The notes under the pieces were generated by a model, which searched no databases, was not told the DNA's origin, and was given only the letters and a program-made list of their open reading frames with translations. From Acanthosoma haemorrhoidale (taxonomy: Eukaryota; Arthropoda; Insecta; Hemiptera; Acanthosomatidae), in NCBI GenBank assembly GCA_930367205.1, contig OV884009.1, positions 88,619,189-88,683,188 of the forward strand: a DNA stretch of 64,000 nt, in the 5' to 3' direction. The position numbers and the translations under genes were made by a program. This document shows positions 23,194 to 34,380 of this stretch, piece by piece. Position 1 is the stretch's first letter. Every line of letters starts with the position of its first letter.

Positions 23194-23287
23194 ACGATGG
23201 TAGCATACTGCTTTTGCAACGCTGGATTGTCTACAACTGAGGAACCAATCTGATGTTAGTGATTCAACTCTAGCAAGCTGGACAAAT
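23194..23287 (+). repeat. 94-bp direct repeat, right copy
   Basis: Second copy of 22824-22917. It continues in frame into the acidic tail of the Tigger pseudogene, so it is probably the original location. Confidence 0.9.
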
Positions 23288-23491
23288 AACTTCAATCTTC
23301 AAATCCCTGTAACTTCGGGCATTATTAAAGAATATGCCGACATTGATCATGATGTCACAACAAGTGAAGATCTCACAGAGGATGAAATACTTTCATCTTT
23401 TATTAAAAAAAAACAAAAAAACAATGAGGAACAGGAGGAGGAAGAAGATGATGAACAGGCACCTTCAATGGGGGATGCCTTGGAATCCTAG

Positions 23492-24059
23492 CTATTGAAG
23501 CTATTGAAGCTAATGTTATCAATAATGTATAATGAAATGCTCGAAGCAGTCACGCATAACTGATTTTGATATTAAACAAGTTTAATATTCTTAAATGTTT
23601 AATCCATGTCCTGTATTCAAGAAATTTTCTTTTAAAAAAAGGATGAAAATTACAATATTATTCGACATATGTATATAGAAAAATTATGTAAGTTTCATTT
23701 TTTTTCAATAAAGTAAAAATAAAGACATTTTCTTTTGAGAATTTGTCGTCTGCCAAATTTAATAATAATTTTCTTTTTTTTTTCATCGTTCAAAAATTCT
23801 GAAACGAATCATGCATTCATTCACTGAAAATTTTTCTGCAATGATTTTTTTTTTTGGTGGGATTAACTGAAGTGTACAATTTATTTTATTTATCCTTTTC
23901 TCTTTGTTGTGTATTAATTATTTTTTGTTAGCCAACATGTAATTTATAGACCTGGGCCCAGAATAATTGTTTTTTCTATTTTGGAACCATGGTTATTGCA
24001 GACAACCCGGAACAGCAGGTCCCTCAGACTCCTCTCTCAGTAAACAAACATTACTTCTG
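23492..24059. other. AT-rich DNA with homopolymer runs
   Basis: This is the 3' flank of the Tigger pseudogene. A terminal inverted repeat could not be identified. Nothing else was seen. Confidence 0.35.
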
Positions 24060-24330
24060 TCTGCGCAAGCTTGTTACAAAAGCCTTTGTGCTTGAAAACA
24101 TTGCTGTCTTTAAAATAACAAATTAAATCCTAATTTGACTATTTAAAAACAATATAATTTACATCATTGTTCACTTTTACTAATCATTTATTAACTATTT
24201 ACTATAACGGGCTGTGCGTTTCATTTACTATTTTATATTGCAACGAGAATGTCCAAGAAAAAAAATTGTGATTCGCAGAATTACCCGTGGTATTGTTAGA
24301 AAAAAAGGGTTGAGTTCAAAGGTGGGTTTG
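24060..24330 (+). repeat. Dispersed repeat, copy 2
   Basis: Same block order as 9785-9980, including 'GCGTTTCATTTA' and 'ATTGCAACGAGAAT', and ending in an A-run followed by GGGTT and AAAGGTGGG. Longer spacing between blocks shows indels. No coding sequence was seen. Confidence 0.5.
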
Positions 24331-24862
24331 ACTCTAGCAGTAATTTTTTTAGAGGCTTGATGTAATGATTGTGCATGTTAGTTCTGTTTCTTGACCTAAT
24401 GATACTAAAAATAAAAGCAATGCCGTGATAAATAATTAAGGGTCATTAATAAATTACTAAGTAATAAAAAAGTAACCTTTTTCTTTCATACATTACAGAA
24501 CTTGATGACCTGATTAAAAATGTGTTAGGTGTTGGGCCTTTGTGGACTCTAGTTACAAAAAGTCATTAAAATAGTGTTATAAACTTTAACACATCTCCGT
24601 GTTTTACGTAGAGATACATTGTATTTTGTGTTGGTTTTATTCGAAGCTTATAGGTCATTAATTAACGAGAAAAAGGGAAATGTATATTTGTCTACCATAC
24701 CGAGTAGGATGTAAAATTAAAGACCTCAACGTCTTAATTAATAATATGTAATATGTGCTAAGACTCATTAAACATTTTATTAAAATTGTTTTTTCCAAGC
24801 ATAACGAAACCAGTTTTTCTTGTTTTGTTTCTTTCAGGGATGTCAACAGTAAGGTTTATTGT

Positions 24863-26112
24863 TGCCTACATATACACAATAGTATCAATGACTTTATAAT
24901 ACGGATGCCTACATATAGACAGTCATATTAATGACTTTATAATATGGATGCCTATATATACGCGGTCATATTAATGACTGTATAATACGGATGCCTACAT
25001 ATACACAATAGTATCAATGACTTTATAATACGGATGCCTAGATATACACAGTCATATTAATGACTTTATAATATGGATGCCTATATATACGCGGTCATAT
25101 TAATGACTCTATAATACGGATGCCTATATATACACAATCATATCAATGACTTTATAATACGGATGCCTAGATATACACAATAGTATCAATGACTTTATGA
25201 TACGGATGCCTACATATAGACAGTCATATTAATGACTTTATAATATGGATGCCTATATATACGCGGTCATATTAATGACTGTATAATACGGATGCCTACA
25301 TATACACAATAGTATCAATGACTTTATAATACGGATGCCTAGATATACACAGTCATATTAATGACTGTATAATACGGATGCCTACATATACACAATCATA
25401 TCAATGACTTTATAATACGGATGCCTAGATATACACAGTCATATTAACGACTTTATAATACGGATGCTTACATATACACAGTCATATTAATGACTTTATA
25501 ATACGGATGCCTAGATATACACAGTCATATTAATGACTTTATAATATGGATGCCTATATATACGCAGTCATATTAATGATTTTATAATACGGATCCCTAC
25601 ATATACACAGTCATATTAATGACTTTATAATATGGATGCCTATATATACGCGGTCATATTAATGACTGTATAATACGGATGCCTACATATACACAATCAT
25701 ATCAATGACTTTATAATACGGATGCCTAGATATACACAGTCATATTAACGACTTTATAATACGGATGCTTACATATACACAGTCATATTAATGACTTTAT
25801 AATACGGATGCCTAGATATACACAGTCATATTAATGACTTTATAATATAGATGCCTAGATATACACAGTCATATTAATGACTTTATAATATGGATGCCTA
25901 TATATACGCAGTCATATTAATGAGTTTATAATACGGATGCCTACATGTACACAATCATATCAATGACTGTATAATACGGATGCCTACATATACACAGTCA
26001 TATTAATGACTTTATAATATGGATGCCTATATATACGCAGTCATATTAATGATTTTATAATACGGATCCCTACATATACACAGTCATATTAATGACTTTA
26101 TAATACTGATGC
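24863..26112 (+). repeat. 43-bp satellite array, about 29 units
   Basis: Head-to-tail units of 43 bp begin 'GGATGCCTACATATACACAG' and continue with a TCATATTAATGACTTTATAA-like second half. Variants (CGCGGTC, CACAATAGTATC, CTAGATATAC, GACTGTATAA) are arranged non-randomly. Diagnostic variants recur at exactly 301 bp, which is 7 units: 'ACATATAGAC' at 24911 and 25212, and 'ATTAACG' at 25443 and 25744. This shows segmental amplification in 7-unit blocks. Each unit contains short palindromic pieces (TATATA, ATTAAT). The array lies about 0.9 kb downstream of the GPCR gene's last exon. Confidence 0.95.
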
Positions 26113-26257
26113 TTATTTTATCATTTTAAATAACATTCATTTAAAGAGATTCGTTTAAGATGTATTTTTACAAACCCCTTAATGAATCCCTTGACTTGAA
26201 TTTTTTCAGAATAATCGAATTAATATTTAAAAAACTACGTACTGCTGGTCGGTTTAG

Positions 26258-26745
26258 CAGATACGGTAAACTGACTGGATCACGATCTAGGTATTTTAAT
26301 TTGCTTATATACTTATGTTTACTTTTTCGTAAATATGTAATCTATTACAGTTTAACTTATAATTGAAATTAAAATAATTGCATAAAAAGATAAATGAATT
26401 ATAATTATCTATAATATATTGAAAGAAAAATGATGAGAGAGGAAAAAAAAAGTTGTTTGATATAACAAAAAATAAAAACAAAACATATTGAGATCATCGA
26501 TCCTGGGATCTACAATTTTATTTATAACTTTAACAAACAACATTAAATGGATAAAAAGAAAAACTTTTAAATTTAACAAAAAAATTTGAATACAATTAAT
26601 TTTTAAGCCAATTGTCTATTCTACAATTAAGTGTTTGAGGTTTAGAAGCTACGGTAGACTTGATCTTGTTCTTAGTATTTTAATTTGCTTATATATTTAT
26701 GTGTACTTTTACATGGATATTTAAACACTTACAGTTTGAGTAATA
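26258..26745 (+). repeat. Pair of ~90-bp direct repeats about 395 bp apart
   Basis: 'TATTTTAATTTGCTTATATA' and its surroundings (about 26250-26350) recur at about 26645-26745 with moderate divergence. Further weaker matches follow downstream of each. This suggests an old tandem duplication of a ~395-bp segment. Confidence 0.6.
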
Positions 26746-26999
26746 AATGACATTGAAAAATTGAATAAAAAGAAAAACATTTAACAAACTACAATTGATT
26801 TGTAAGATGATTTTCTCTTCTACTTTAATTATTATTAAGATTTGAAAAAACTATTTATGAGTAGTTTCTCTAGTATGAGCACTTTAACACTTAAGGGTAG
26901 TTCAATATATAAATAATGTTTTATGCACCTGTATAATTATCACGGTGCAACAAATTTTGGCTTTTTGGGGTACATGTACTACTTTACTATTTTGAATAT

Positions 27000-27005
27000 T
27001 TTATT
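27000..27005 (-). promoter_or_regulatory. Polyadenylation signal AATAAA for the GPCR gene
   Basis: A minus-strand AATAAA lies about 15 bases after the stop codon of the exon at 27020-27233. The very short distance would mean a very short 3' UTR, so a more distal site is also possible. Confidence 0.4.
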
Positions 27006-27019
27006 GAAAATGGTTTAAC

Positions 27020-27233
27020 TTAATATACGATTGCACAAAGTGAGTTCACGATGGCTCTGAATTTGTTATGAATTAGCTGCCATAGACATCTGCGAAATGT
27101 GATCCCATACATAGAGTACAACAAAAAATTGATGCTGAAGTTAGTGTAATAGAGGAGCATACATAGCTGCTGCATACACCAGAGGGACTTAGGCGTTTTC
27201 TGATGCCACAGGGAATACAACCTCAAGATGTAA
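27020..27233 (-). CDS. Class A GPCR (CNMamide-receptor-like), last exon: TM6 end, TM7, C-tail
   Basis: After an acceptor TTTTTTCTATTACAG (intron ends at 27234) the minus strand reads one base and then Y-I-L-R-L-Y-S-L-W, which fits the outer end of TM6. ECL3 follows, then TM7 'NFSINFLLYSMYG' (the N-P-x-x-Y position is I-N-F-L-L-Y, a variant usual in several peptide-receptor groups), then 'ITFRRCLWQL', a helix-8-like stretch with a possible palmitoylation Cys, and a stop at 27020-27022. The exon needs a phase 2 upstream partner, which should carry the TM6 K-x-x-x-M-L motif; I could not find it. Assignment to the gene at 34697-37186 rests on strand, order, receptor region and lack of overlap. 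The C-tail is short. Confidence 0.72.
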
Positions 27234-27813
27234 CTGTAATAGAAAAAATCCGTTTGTATATAATAATATTTATAAAAATCATAATAACAGTCCTATCAAT
27301 AATACTTTAAATAATCTATCATATATATATATATATGCTGAAGGAAAATATCGTTGTCAGGTATTCTGATCCCATAAAAAGTTAATAGATTGATCTAATC
27401 TTAGTAAATGTACTCATCCATTACTAACTATTGTATATATCAGTTTAAGAAATTTAATACTTTGTATAAATTATGTTAGTTTCGAATCGTTGTTGTTTGT
27501 GATCACTTCACAAGGTGGTACTTCCTGGTGGAGGTTCCACATTCCTCTTGCCACTTTCAAGTTAGTCAGCCAAATCAGTCACTTAGTTACCTAATGTAAA
27601 ACATTGACATTCAATCCATTAGGGAGATTAATTAAACAATGGTACAATCACACTGTATTAAGATATATCATTATGGACTATCAACATAACACTGCTGATA
27701 ACATTGAGTACGAAGTGAACACGGTAGTGTACGGCATCAACATAAATAACAGTTGGCTCACAGGGGATATTAACCTTCATACAAGAGACAAAGACCTGCA
27801 GATTGCCAAATGA

Positions 27814-29330
27814 CTAATATTCAACACATCTCTGTTTAATTTCCATTGAAAACCTTCCCAGGTTTATTTGATTTACTTGGTTTTCTACAATTAGCTCTGT
27901 CCTATTGCTTGCCCATTTTCCGAGCTCAAAAGCTCCTTTTGGAAGTAGTTCAACTAGATCAGATTTAAGTCGAGCTGTGGTAGGAAGGTCATATTCGCCA
28001 GTAACTATTTCATCGAAGTACTTTTCCCTTGCCAAAAATCTCGATGCTAGAGGGAAGGTTTATTTTTGTTTGATTCGGTAATGTCTCTTTGTAATTTAGG
28101 CCCACTATTTGTAGGTGATCGTTGAGTATCCCGATGAAGTTAAGGCAGACGCATCGAAGACAACGCGGAGTTTAGTGGTTTTGCCTCCCTCTTTAATCAT
28201 TGCGTGAAATAACAGCCCAGTTTTGGATGTTGGATCCATATGTTTAAACCTGAGATATTCATTCATGAACCAAAAATATTCCTCACGAGGAAAGAGTTCC
28301 TTTTCCAATTTTGATTCCAAATTATAAAATCGTTTCAGTGCTCGACCTTTTTCATCCCTCAGCTCTCCTGAAAACGAAATTTTGAATGGCAACTAGATCC
28401 TTCTGGAGTTCCACTATGAGTGATGTGTTGTTTGGACTGCATATCTGCAGAGGACTCAGTAGGTTGTTTTCCTATTTCCTCTCCCAACTGTGAAATCGTG
28501 TCTGATAACACGTCTCCGTAATTAACAAAGAAAGTCTGCACTCGCTGAGGCCAAGTCACCCCAGTTTGATATGTTCCAGCACGAAAAGCCCAAAGATTGT
28601 GGGTGTGAGCTTTAGCTTATCGTATTCAACAGTGATTGAATAAAATTATTCAATCAAAATCAAAGTAAAGGCATTAGGATTTATTATGTTTTTTATAATA
28701 TTGAATATATTTTTCGAGGCTGGCAGAAGTGTCGGTCAGCTAAGTCATAGCCTTCATATATGTTTACGAGTTAGATTCGTAATTCATCTTGAGGAAGCAC
28801 ATTTCTTATCAGGCAAAAACGATAGCATTTGTTTTCTACGTGTACGTACCTTTTGTGATGGGTACAATAAGTGATTCCCTGAGATCCAGCTAGAGGCGTT
28901 TGACCATTCCCTGTATTGGGAATTTTGATGGGCGTGACAGCATGATGCTGTCAGCATGCTAATCGTCTTAAGCACAAGCAGTAGTAATGAAAGAGTATTG
29001 TCTATCACAGACTAATACCATTCGGATAGGTTCCCAACATTGGATTGTACAGTAATGATTCGCTAGCTAGTGAAACAGATTGGGAGTGAGCTACCTGGTG
29101 ATGGGAACTATAATCAACAGTTCTATCGTCGTGACTTATATTACATTTACAGATGTTTCCATGATGTAACCAAATATGGTTACATTGGTTGTAAACGTCA
29201 CAATTATGCTGTGACCAGCACTTATTTGTATTATGATTGTTTTTGAGGCAATTGTAACAGTATTTTAAATCGACGCAATGGGACAAAGAATGGCTAGGCA
29301 CTCGGCATGTCTTAACTGCAGATTCCTGTT
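27814..29330 (-). pseudogene. BEL/Pao retrotransposon gag-pol remnant
   Basis: In minus-strand order: a gag zinc-finger region at 29301-29140 ('CYNCLKNNHNTNKC', then C..C...H spacing); a degraded protease-like stretch to about 28784; a linker and RT start at 28392-28130 ('RALKRFYNLESKLEKEL', then 'TTKLRVVFDASA', the BEL/Pao signature before the palm); and, after loss of most of the RT palm, 'EIVTGEYDLPTTARLKSDL' with 'GKWASNRTEL' (27814-28035). The catalytic box reads Y-F-D-E where BEL/Pao has Y-V-D-D. Several shifts and deletions make it inactive. LTRs were not recognised. It lies inside the GPCR gene between TM exons, on the same strand. Confidence 0.8.
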
Positions 29331-30984
29331 AGTTTTCTTTTCCTTTTCTAGCCTCATTGTTCGGCCTACTTTCTACCACTAGAGAAGTCTTAAATATTTC
29401 CCTTATTTGATGCATTATTTGATAGTTGATGGGGTGAATTAGTCATAAAAAAAAAGTCGGGGTTAAGATAGAAAATTCCACATTTAAATTTGACTTTTCG
29501 AATTCCCGCCTGGTATTGATGTCCAGAATATCTGTAATTTACCTTCTCTCTTAGAACCTAAACTAAATAAGTTGCTAGCTGAAGACTAGTGGTATAGATT
29601 GAGAATCACTCAAGTCACAGAGCAAGTCGATAAATTTTGCTTATTTTGGAGTTAAAGAAATGTTAAAATCTTGGGCAAAATGTGAAAGTAGGAGCAATGT
29701 TAATTCAGTCTTAGATGGTTGTGAAACTTGGAAGATAGCTAAATGTGACCCGGGTAAGCTCCAATCGTTGAGTGCATATTATGTCATAATTCTGGCACTA
29801 TTGTATAAGGGCAACTCCATTTCAAAGGAATATCGCCTCTGCACGTGATCAAAATTAACATTAAAAATAAACACCCCGACTGGTCTGTATTTATTTATGT
29901 ACTAAGCTCTATTTAAAAATTTAACCTGGTCTGAACGGAAGGCATACGCTCATTTGTACTGATTTATAAAGGAGTGGTAGCAAACAGAAATCTTCAAAAA
30001 TCTAGCTCCATTACATCGGTATTTGTTGAATTAAGTGGGAGGAAACCTCCATATATAGACAAATAAAAAAGTAAATACTAGCTTCTACATAAAACCATAT
30101 TTTGTCTTTTACATTTACAGACCTGAAGATGCCTGAATTATGGTGAAACGTTTATAAATAGTTAATTAAATTCCTTGGAGAGACCAAAAGCTATTATATG
30201 AATTTTTGTTTTAATAAACCATCAATATTTCTTCTAGGTGCAATGAAGCATAACGATAAAACCTATATATCAAAAGACGAAATCTGAAAAAATATAATAC
30301 CTAAAATAAGTAATAAATGTAATATTAAAGATTTATATGAAAAAAATATTCGTGCCGGTGTCATACCAACAGGATCCCTTTTAAATGGGGAGGATAAAAA
30401 CAGTATCTGATACCTCCAGTCAATGTTGTATGCTGTCATATATTGATATATCAATTAATCATTAGTAAACATCCATTTGTGTACATAAACTCTTACCTTG
30501 GAAGATTAAGAAGAATGAAAACTGATGATATCAGTAGCAACATTTTAGTGATGTTTAGCTGTAGTTTTGTTGTTCCCGAATTCCGTGCAGAGCTCATACC
30601 TGAAATTGTTGATGGCCAGATGTTCAGTACCACATAAGCATATATTATTTTTTGTCTAACAGTTATACAAGAGAGGTGGGTTGGTATGTAGCACGCTCTA
30701 ACTACTAGGTTTTCCCTGTGTTGGAGCTATAACCTTTCGGAGAGTTGTCAAATGACCTGTCATTCAAAGTCAGAAAAACACCGACCACGAAACTTTCCAC
30801 GCAGGTGCCAAACTATACACATCCGCCGTCTTCGTTCAGACACGCACCTAATACATCACGAATAACTTCAAATTTTAGTCGCTATTTATAGTACGACCAT
30901 ATAGAAATTCGTGAGTTGAATTCCGCTTTGTATACGGCTTTTAAATAGATGGTACTAGGAGGCTGTTCAAGTAGTAGCGCAAGT
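29331..30984. other. Intronic DNA of the GPCR gene, no clear feature
   Basis: A short plus-strand frame (30443-30637) ends in 'VPEFRAELIPEIVDGQM', without a recognised motif. At 30120-30155 'CTGAAGATGCCTGAATTATG' followed by GTGAAACGT resembles the 3' end of Penelope-type or LINE elements. The missing TM6 exon was looked for here and not seen. Confidence 0.3.
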
Positions 30985-31045
30985 CATGGGAGGTTCCTGA
31001 GCTGCCTGTTTTTGTAAATACTATGAAATAGGGACACAAGAGAAA
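30985..31045 (+). mobile_element. LINE-A tail fragment
   Basis: 'TGGGAGGTTCCTGAGCTGCC' followed by TGTTTTTGTAAATACTATGAA is a diverged version of the LINE-A tail seen at 42585-42630 and 2900-2945. Nothing of the coding part is present. Confidence 0.5.
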
Positions 31046-31059
31046 GTAATTCGACTTAC

Positions 31060-31850
31060 GTAGCACCAGCTGACCACCCATCCTCGCCACTCCAACTCCA
31101 CTATCGCCAACCCGTACTGGATTAAGACAAGGTTATCCTGAAGCCTCTACACAGCTCAGAATCACACTGGAGACAGTTTCCAAAGCAATAAGGAGCAATC
31201 CGCGAGGCATACACAGATCCTAACCTTTAACGGTTTTGTAGCTACCACATCGAGGGCTGCTTGGGGGTGGGGGGCTCTGGAGTGCTATATAATTTGAGGG
31301 AGGTGTGAGATTTCGTGAGGTGCAAATAAATTAGGAGAAGTCAGTTTTTACATGCGAACATCACTTTTACCAACAGAAGAAGTAATGGAAAGAACATTTT
31401 CACCTAGGTGAGTATGATTTCAAGTAAGTCAGTGGTTATCTTGGTGAACTACTGACAGAAGAATAATGTAAGGGAAAAATCAAAGCAAGAGCAGCAGCTT
31501 ATAATAGTAGTCTACGGGCATTAGAGAGGGTCTTGTGCTTCAGAGGACTGTCAAGAAAAGCTCGCGAAGTTGTCTAAAGCACTGTGGTTGCTTATGAATG
31601 TCAGGTCTGGGTGTTAACCGAAGAACAAGAAAACGTGTTCATGTTCTGGTAAAGAAAAGTTCTCCACAAAGATCAGTTTTTGAAAATGGCCAATTTTGAA
31701 TCAGGAACTGAAGAATTGAGGCAGCTATGACTACCCAGATTTGGTTGCCTTTGTCAGAAGTGAGGGACTTAGATGGTGAGTTCATGTTTCCCCTAGTCAT
31801 GAGTACCACGGATGCAAGTAAGTAAGTGGCTTGCAATGCGACCATTCACA
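31060..31850 (+). mobile_element. LINE-D (RTE-like) RT fragment, 3' half
   Basis: Plus-strand pieces read 'RTGLRQGYPEASTQL' and 'ETVSKAIRSNPRGIHRS' (about 31120-31230), the RT block before the catalytic box in RTE-type LINEs. The C-terminal connection follows after a gap: 'YLGELLTEE', 'KIKARAAAYNSSLRALERVL', 'VVAYECQVWVLTEEQENVF' (31430-31650), and a decayed R-L-R-W-A-G-H-V equivalent near 31760-31790. The YADD box itself is missing. Stops and shifts are frequent. It is plausibly the same clade as the minus-strand copy at 62685-64000. Confidence 0.65.
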
Positions 31851-32649
31851 GATATTTTGTCTTTACGTATAAAGTTATTAATATCTAGCTCATGTCTGCT
31901 AATTATGTGTTGAGACTTCTGGTTTATGACGAGTGGATGGAAAAAGATAAAGGTCAATCGGTCTCCAAAATAATCTAATATTTTATCTTATAGCGCGGAC
32001 CTCGGTTTCACCATCATATCTGGCGTTCTCAAGGTCATAGCTCAAGCAAATCAAAGTAAAAAAGTAATTTATAATGATCTGCTCGTATTATTACGTTATA
32101 CTGATCAGTTACCCTCTGGTCACCCAGAAGACTAGATGGCATTCATTCATCCACACACATGATGTGTGTCATGATGGGCACTAATTTGTTATAATAATGC
32201 CAACAGCTCATTATAAATTATTTATATTTTTTGGAGTTTGATTGGTGGACTTATGATCTTGACAATGCCAGATATGATGACTGTGGGTCCGCACTATACG
32301 CTAAAAAAAATAGATTATTTTGGAGACTAATTTGCCAATATCTACCTGTTCATTTGTTAAAAAAAAAACATCAAATATAATATTTCACATAATAAACAAA
32401 AATGGCAGACCTACTAGTATAGTATAAATTTTCACTTTAACATTAGGTTATTACAATGGCAATGAACATTTCAAGTTAGGTTCTGATTGTGAATTCGACT
32501 TAATATGTTTTGCACTTAGCAAACGAAGCTATAACCTAAGTAAAGATTGAATTTTTTTTTTTATATAGACAATATAAATTTATGTTGTCCCCATGTATAA
32601 CTGTGTATTCATAAATATTTTAAATATAAATTATATATATACTGTATTG

Positions 32650-34380
32650 GGATAAAATTACATTCTGGCTTATTGGGCAATAAGCAATTATGATCAATGT
32701 TCTCATTCATACCATATTTACAGTTCTTCATTCACTCGCTCATTCATACAGTATTTAAAAAACACCCTAGAGATCTCCCAAGTCCACATAATTGTAATCG
32801 CATTATGAATGTGAAAAAAGAAGCGAAGTCTTGGGAGGTCACCCACGCATTTCCATCAGCCGCGTCACCGGATGAGAGACAGTCCACTGGCCTCAAAGCT
32901 CAAGGCTCCACGGTGACCAAGAGCGTGAGAGCCACTTACGACACTCAGAACATGATTGGAGAAACTAGCTACTGCCAGGACTCCCACTGTCACGTATTTA
33001 TAGTAGGTCACGAGACCACTGCCGATGTAGTCTCCAAGGAGGATTATAGGGATGTGTGGTGCAATGCAATGGCCATTTTTACCATTTTTACAATTTTCAT
33101 TCACTCGCTCATTTATACAGTATTTAGAAACAGCCCAGAGACCACCCAAATCCACATGGTTGTCACCTCCCTCGAATGCGAAAGAGGAACCGGAGTCTTG
33201 GGAAGTCCCCCACGCTCCTCCGTCAGCCATGTCACTGGATACGAGCCTTCAGAGGCTGACCAAGGCGCGAGATCCACATACGCTGAGGACATGATTGGAG
33301 AAATTGGCCATTGCCAGGATTCCCACTATTACGCATTTATAGCAGGTAACGAGGCCACTGCCGTTTTAATCTCCGAGGAGGATTATAGGGATGTGTGGTG
33401 CAATGCAATGGCAATGCTAGGGGATTACGGTGGTTGGATAGGTTTCAATGGATTTTCATGAACTTAGAAGGAAGTTCAAGAATATATGGTATATCAAGTT
33501 CGTGACATGCTAAGGGGCATTGACTATTGGTCTCTGGACGTTTGATTGGAAATATTGGGTACGCTTGATGTTCGACTTTTTTGCTGTCCCCCATAGCTCT
33601 AATCCGTAAGTCTAGATTAGCTTTAGCATAACTTAGTGGAGTAGTAATTTATTTTCTACTGGGAGATGCGATGTTCTTCGAAGTTGTCCAACGCATCTGT
33701 TTAGCTCTTGTCTTTTTGCCTCTTGTGTGGGTTCTATGTCCGCTTTCTGTCGCGATGTAAGCCTAAATACCGTACTGTCTCGGATACAGGAAGAAGTATG
33801 GAATTAAAAAAAAATAGTGATCAGGAATTGTGGTAGAAGGTAAAAGTAATGTAGGCACATTTTCCTTCATTGATCAGCCATTGGTTGCAGCAATGCTCGA
33901 ACTTATCACGGTGTTTTTGAATATCATGGAATGCTGTATCGAGTTCTGGGTGGGATGACAGCACTGCAGTGGTCGTCTGACAATGTTGCCAAAAAGGTAT
34001 TGGGATTAGAGGGGATATCAGTGGTGTATAGGTTATAGAGGATGGGACCCAGTACTCTGCCCTCTAGAACTCCTGCTTTTATGGGATAGTAGTTGGAGGA
34101 CTTGGAAGAAGCAGTTAGAAAGGTAGGCCTGTAGGATTAGGAAAAGGGTCTGTGGGAAATATCTTTTGAGCTTGTAAAGCAAACCTGCATGTCAAACCCT
34201 GTCAAAAGCTTAAGCTATGTCCAGAAAGGCAGCAGTGCAATACTGTTGGGTTTCCAAGGGCTGAGGATATGTGATCAACAACGCGAAGGCCTTGTTGAGC
34301 AGTGGAATGTCGTAACAAGAAACCAAACTGGTGAGTAGGAAAAAGGTTTTTTTATTCAACAATTGGAAGAAGACGTTTAA
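32650..34380 (-). mobile_element. LINE-A copy: RT to 3' end with tandemly duplicated tail
   Basis: Reading down from 34380, the minus strand encodes 'HQFGFLLRHSTAQQGLR', then sequence matching 41490-41870 (the box corresponding to F-A-D-D is shifted and damaged), then the RT C-terminus at 33600-33470. Two tail copies follow in tandem (about 33460-33060 and 33060-32700), the second more diverged, and then the 3' end at about 32650 shared with 2990-3030. The copy is 5'-truncated and inactive. It lies in the GPCR gene next to the exon at 34697-34799, on the same strand. The tail duplication creates a 254-codon frame on the opposite strand (32697-33461). Confidence 0.82.
32697..33461 (+). other. 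254-codon ORF antisense to LINE-A tails
   Basis: An ATG-initiated frame of 254 codons runs across both tandem LINE-A tails. Each half contains a version of 'MIGETSYCQDSHCHVF' or 'MIGEIGHCQDSHYYAF', followed by an 'EEDYRDVWCNAMA'-like end. Related open stretches occur antisense to the other tails (minus strand at 42244-42486; plus strand within 1-180). No known domain or signal peptide was seen. Composition follows the repeat. I consider it most likely non-functional, although gene finders would call it. Confidence 0.3.

Larger units (their letters stand above)
22250..23491 (+). pseudogene. pogo/Tigger-like DDE transposase, interrupted pseudogene
   Basis: The plus strand contains the DDE core start 'NADETGLLYELTPDEAF' (first catalytic Asp in N-A-D-E-T-G), then decayed versions of the K-N-x-W-M...W-L block. 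A K-V-L...D-N-C-x-x-H equivalent follows near 22550-22580, in which the Asp appears as Tyr ('YNCLSH'). The C-terminal part 'WDVPSTTVAYCFCNAGLS' is followed, beyond an insertion, by an acidic tail ('EDLTEDEILSSF', then an E/D-run) ending at a stop at 23489-23491. This domain order fits the Tigger/jerky group, where the acidic C-terminus is usual. A 370-bp duplication/insertion (22824-23193) splits the gene, and frameshifts make it inactive. The N-terminal HTH part was not recognised. Confidence 0.72.

Noticed and set aside
24863..26112. CRISPR-like array of regular repeats
   Set aside because: Units are contiguous 43-mers without unique spacers. This is a eukaryotic satellite.
30443..30637. 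64-codon plus-strand ORF ending in a charged segment
   Set aside because: No motif, no splice support and inside the GPCR intron. Left unannotated as a gene.
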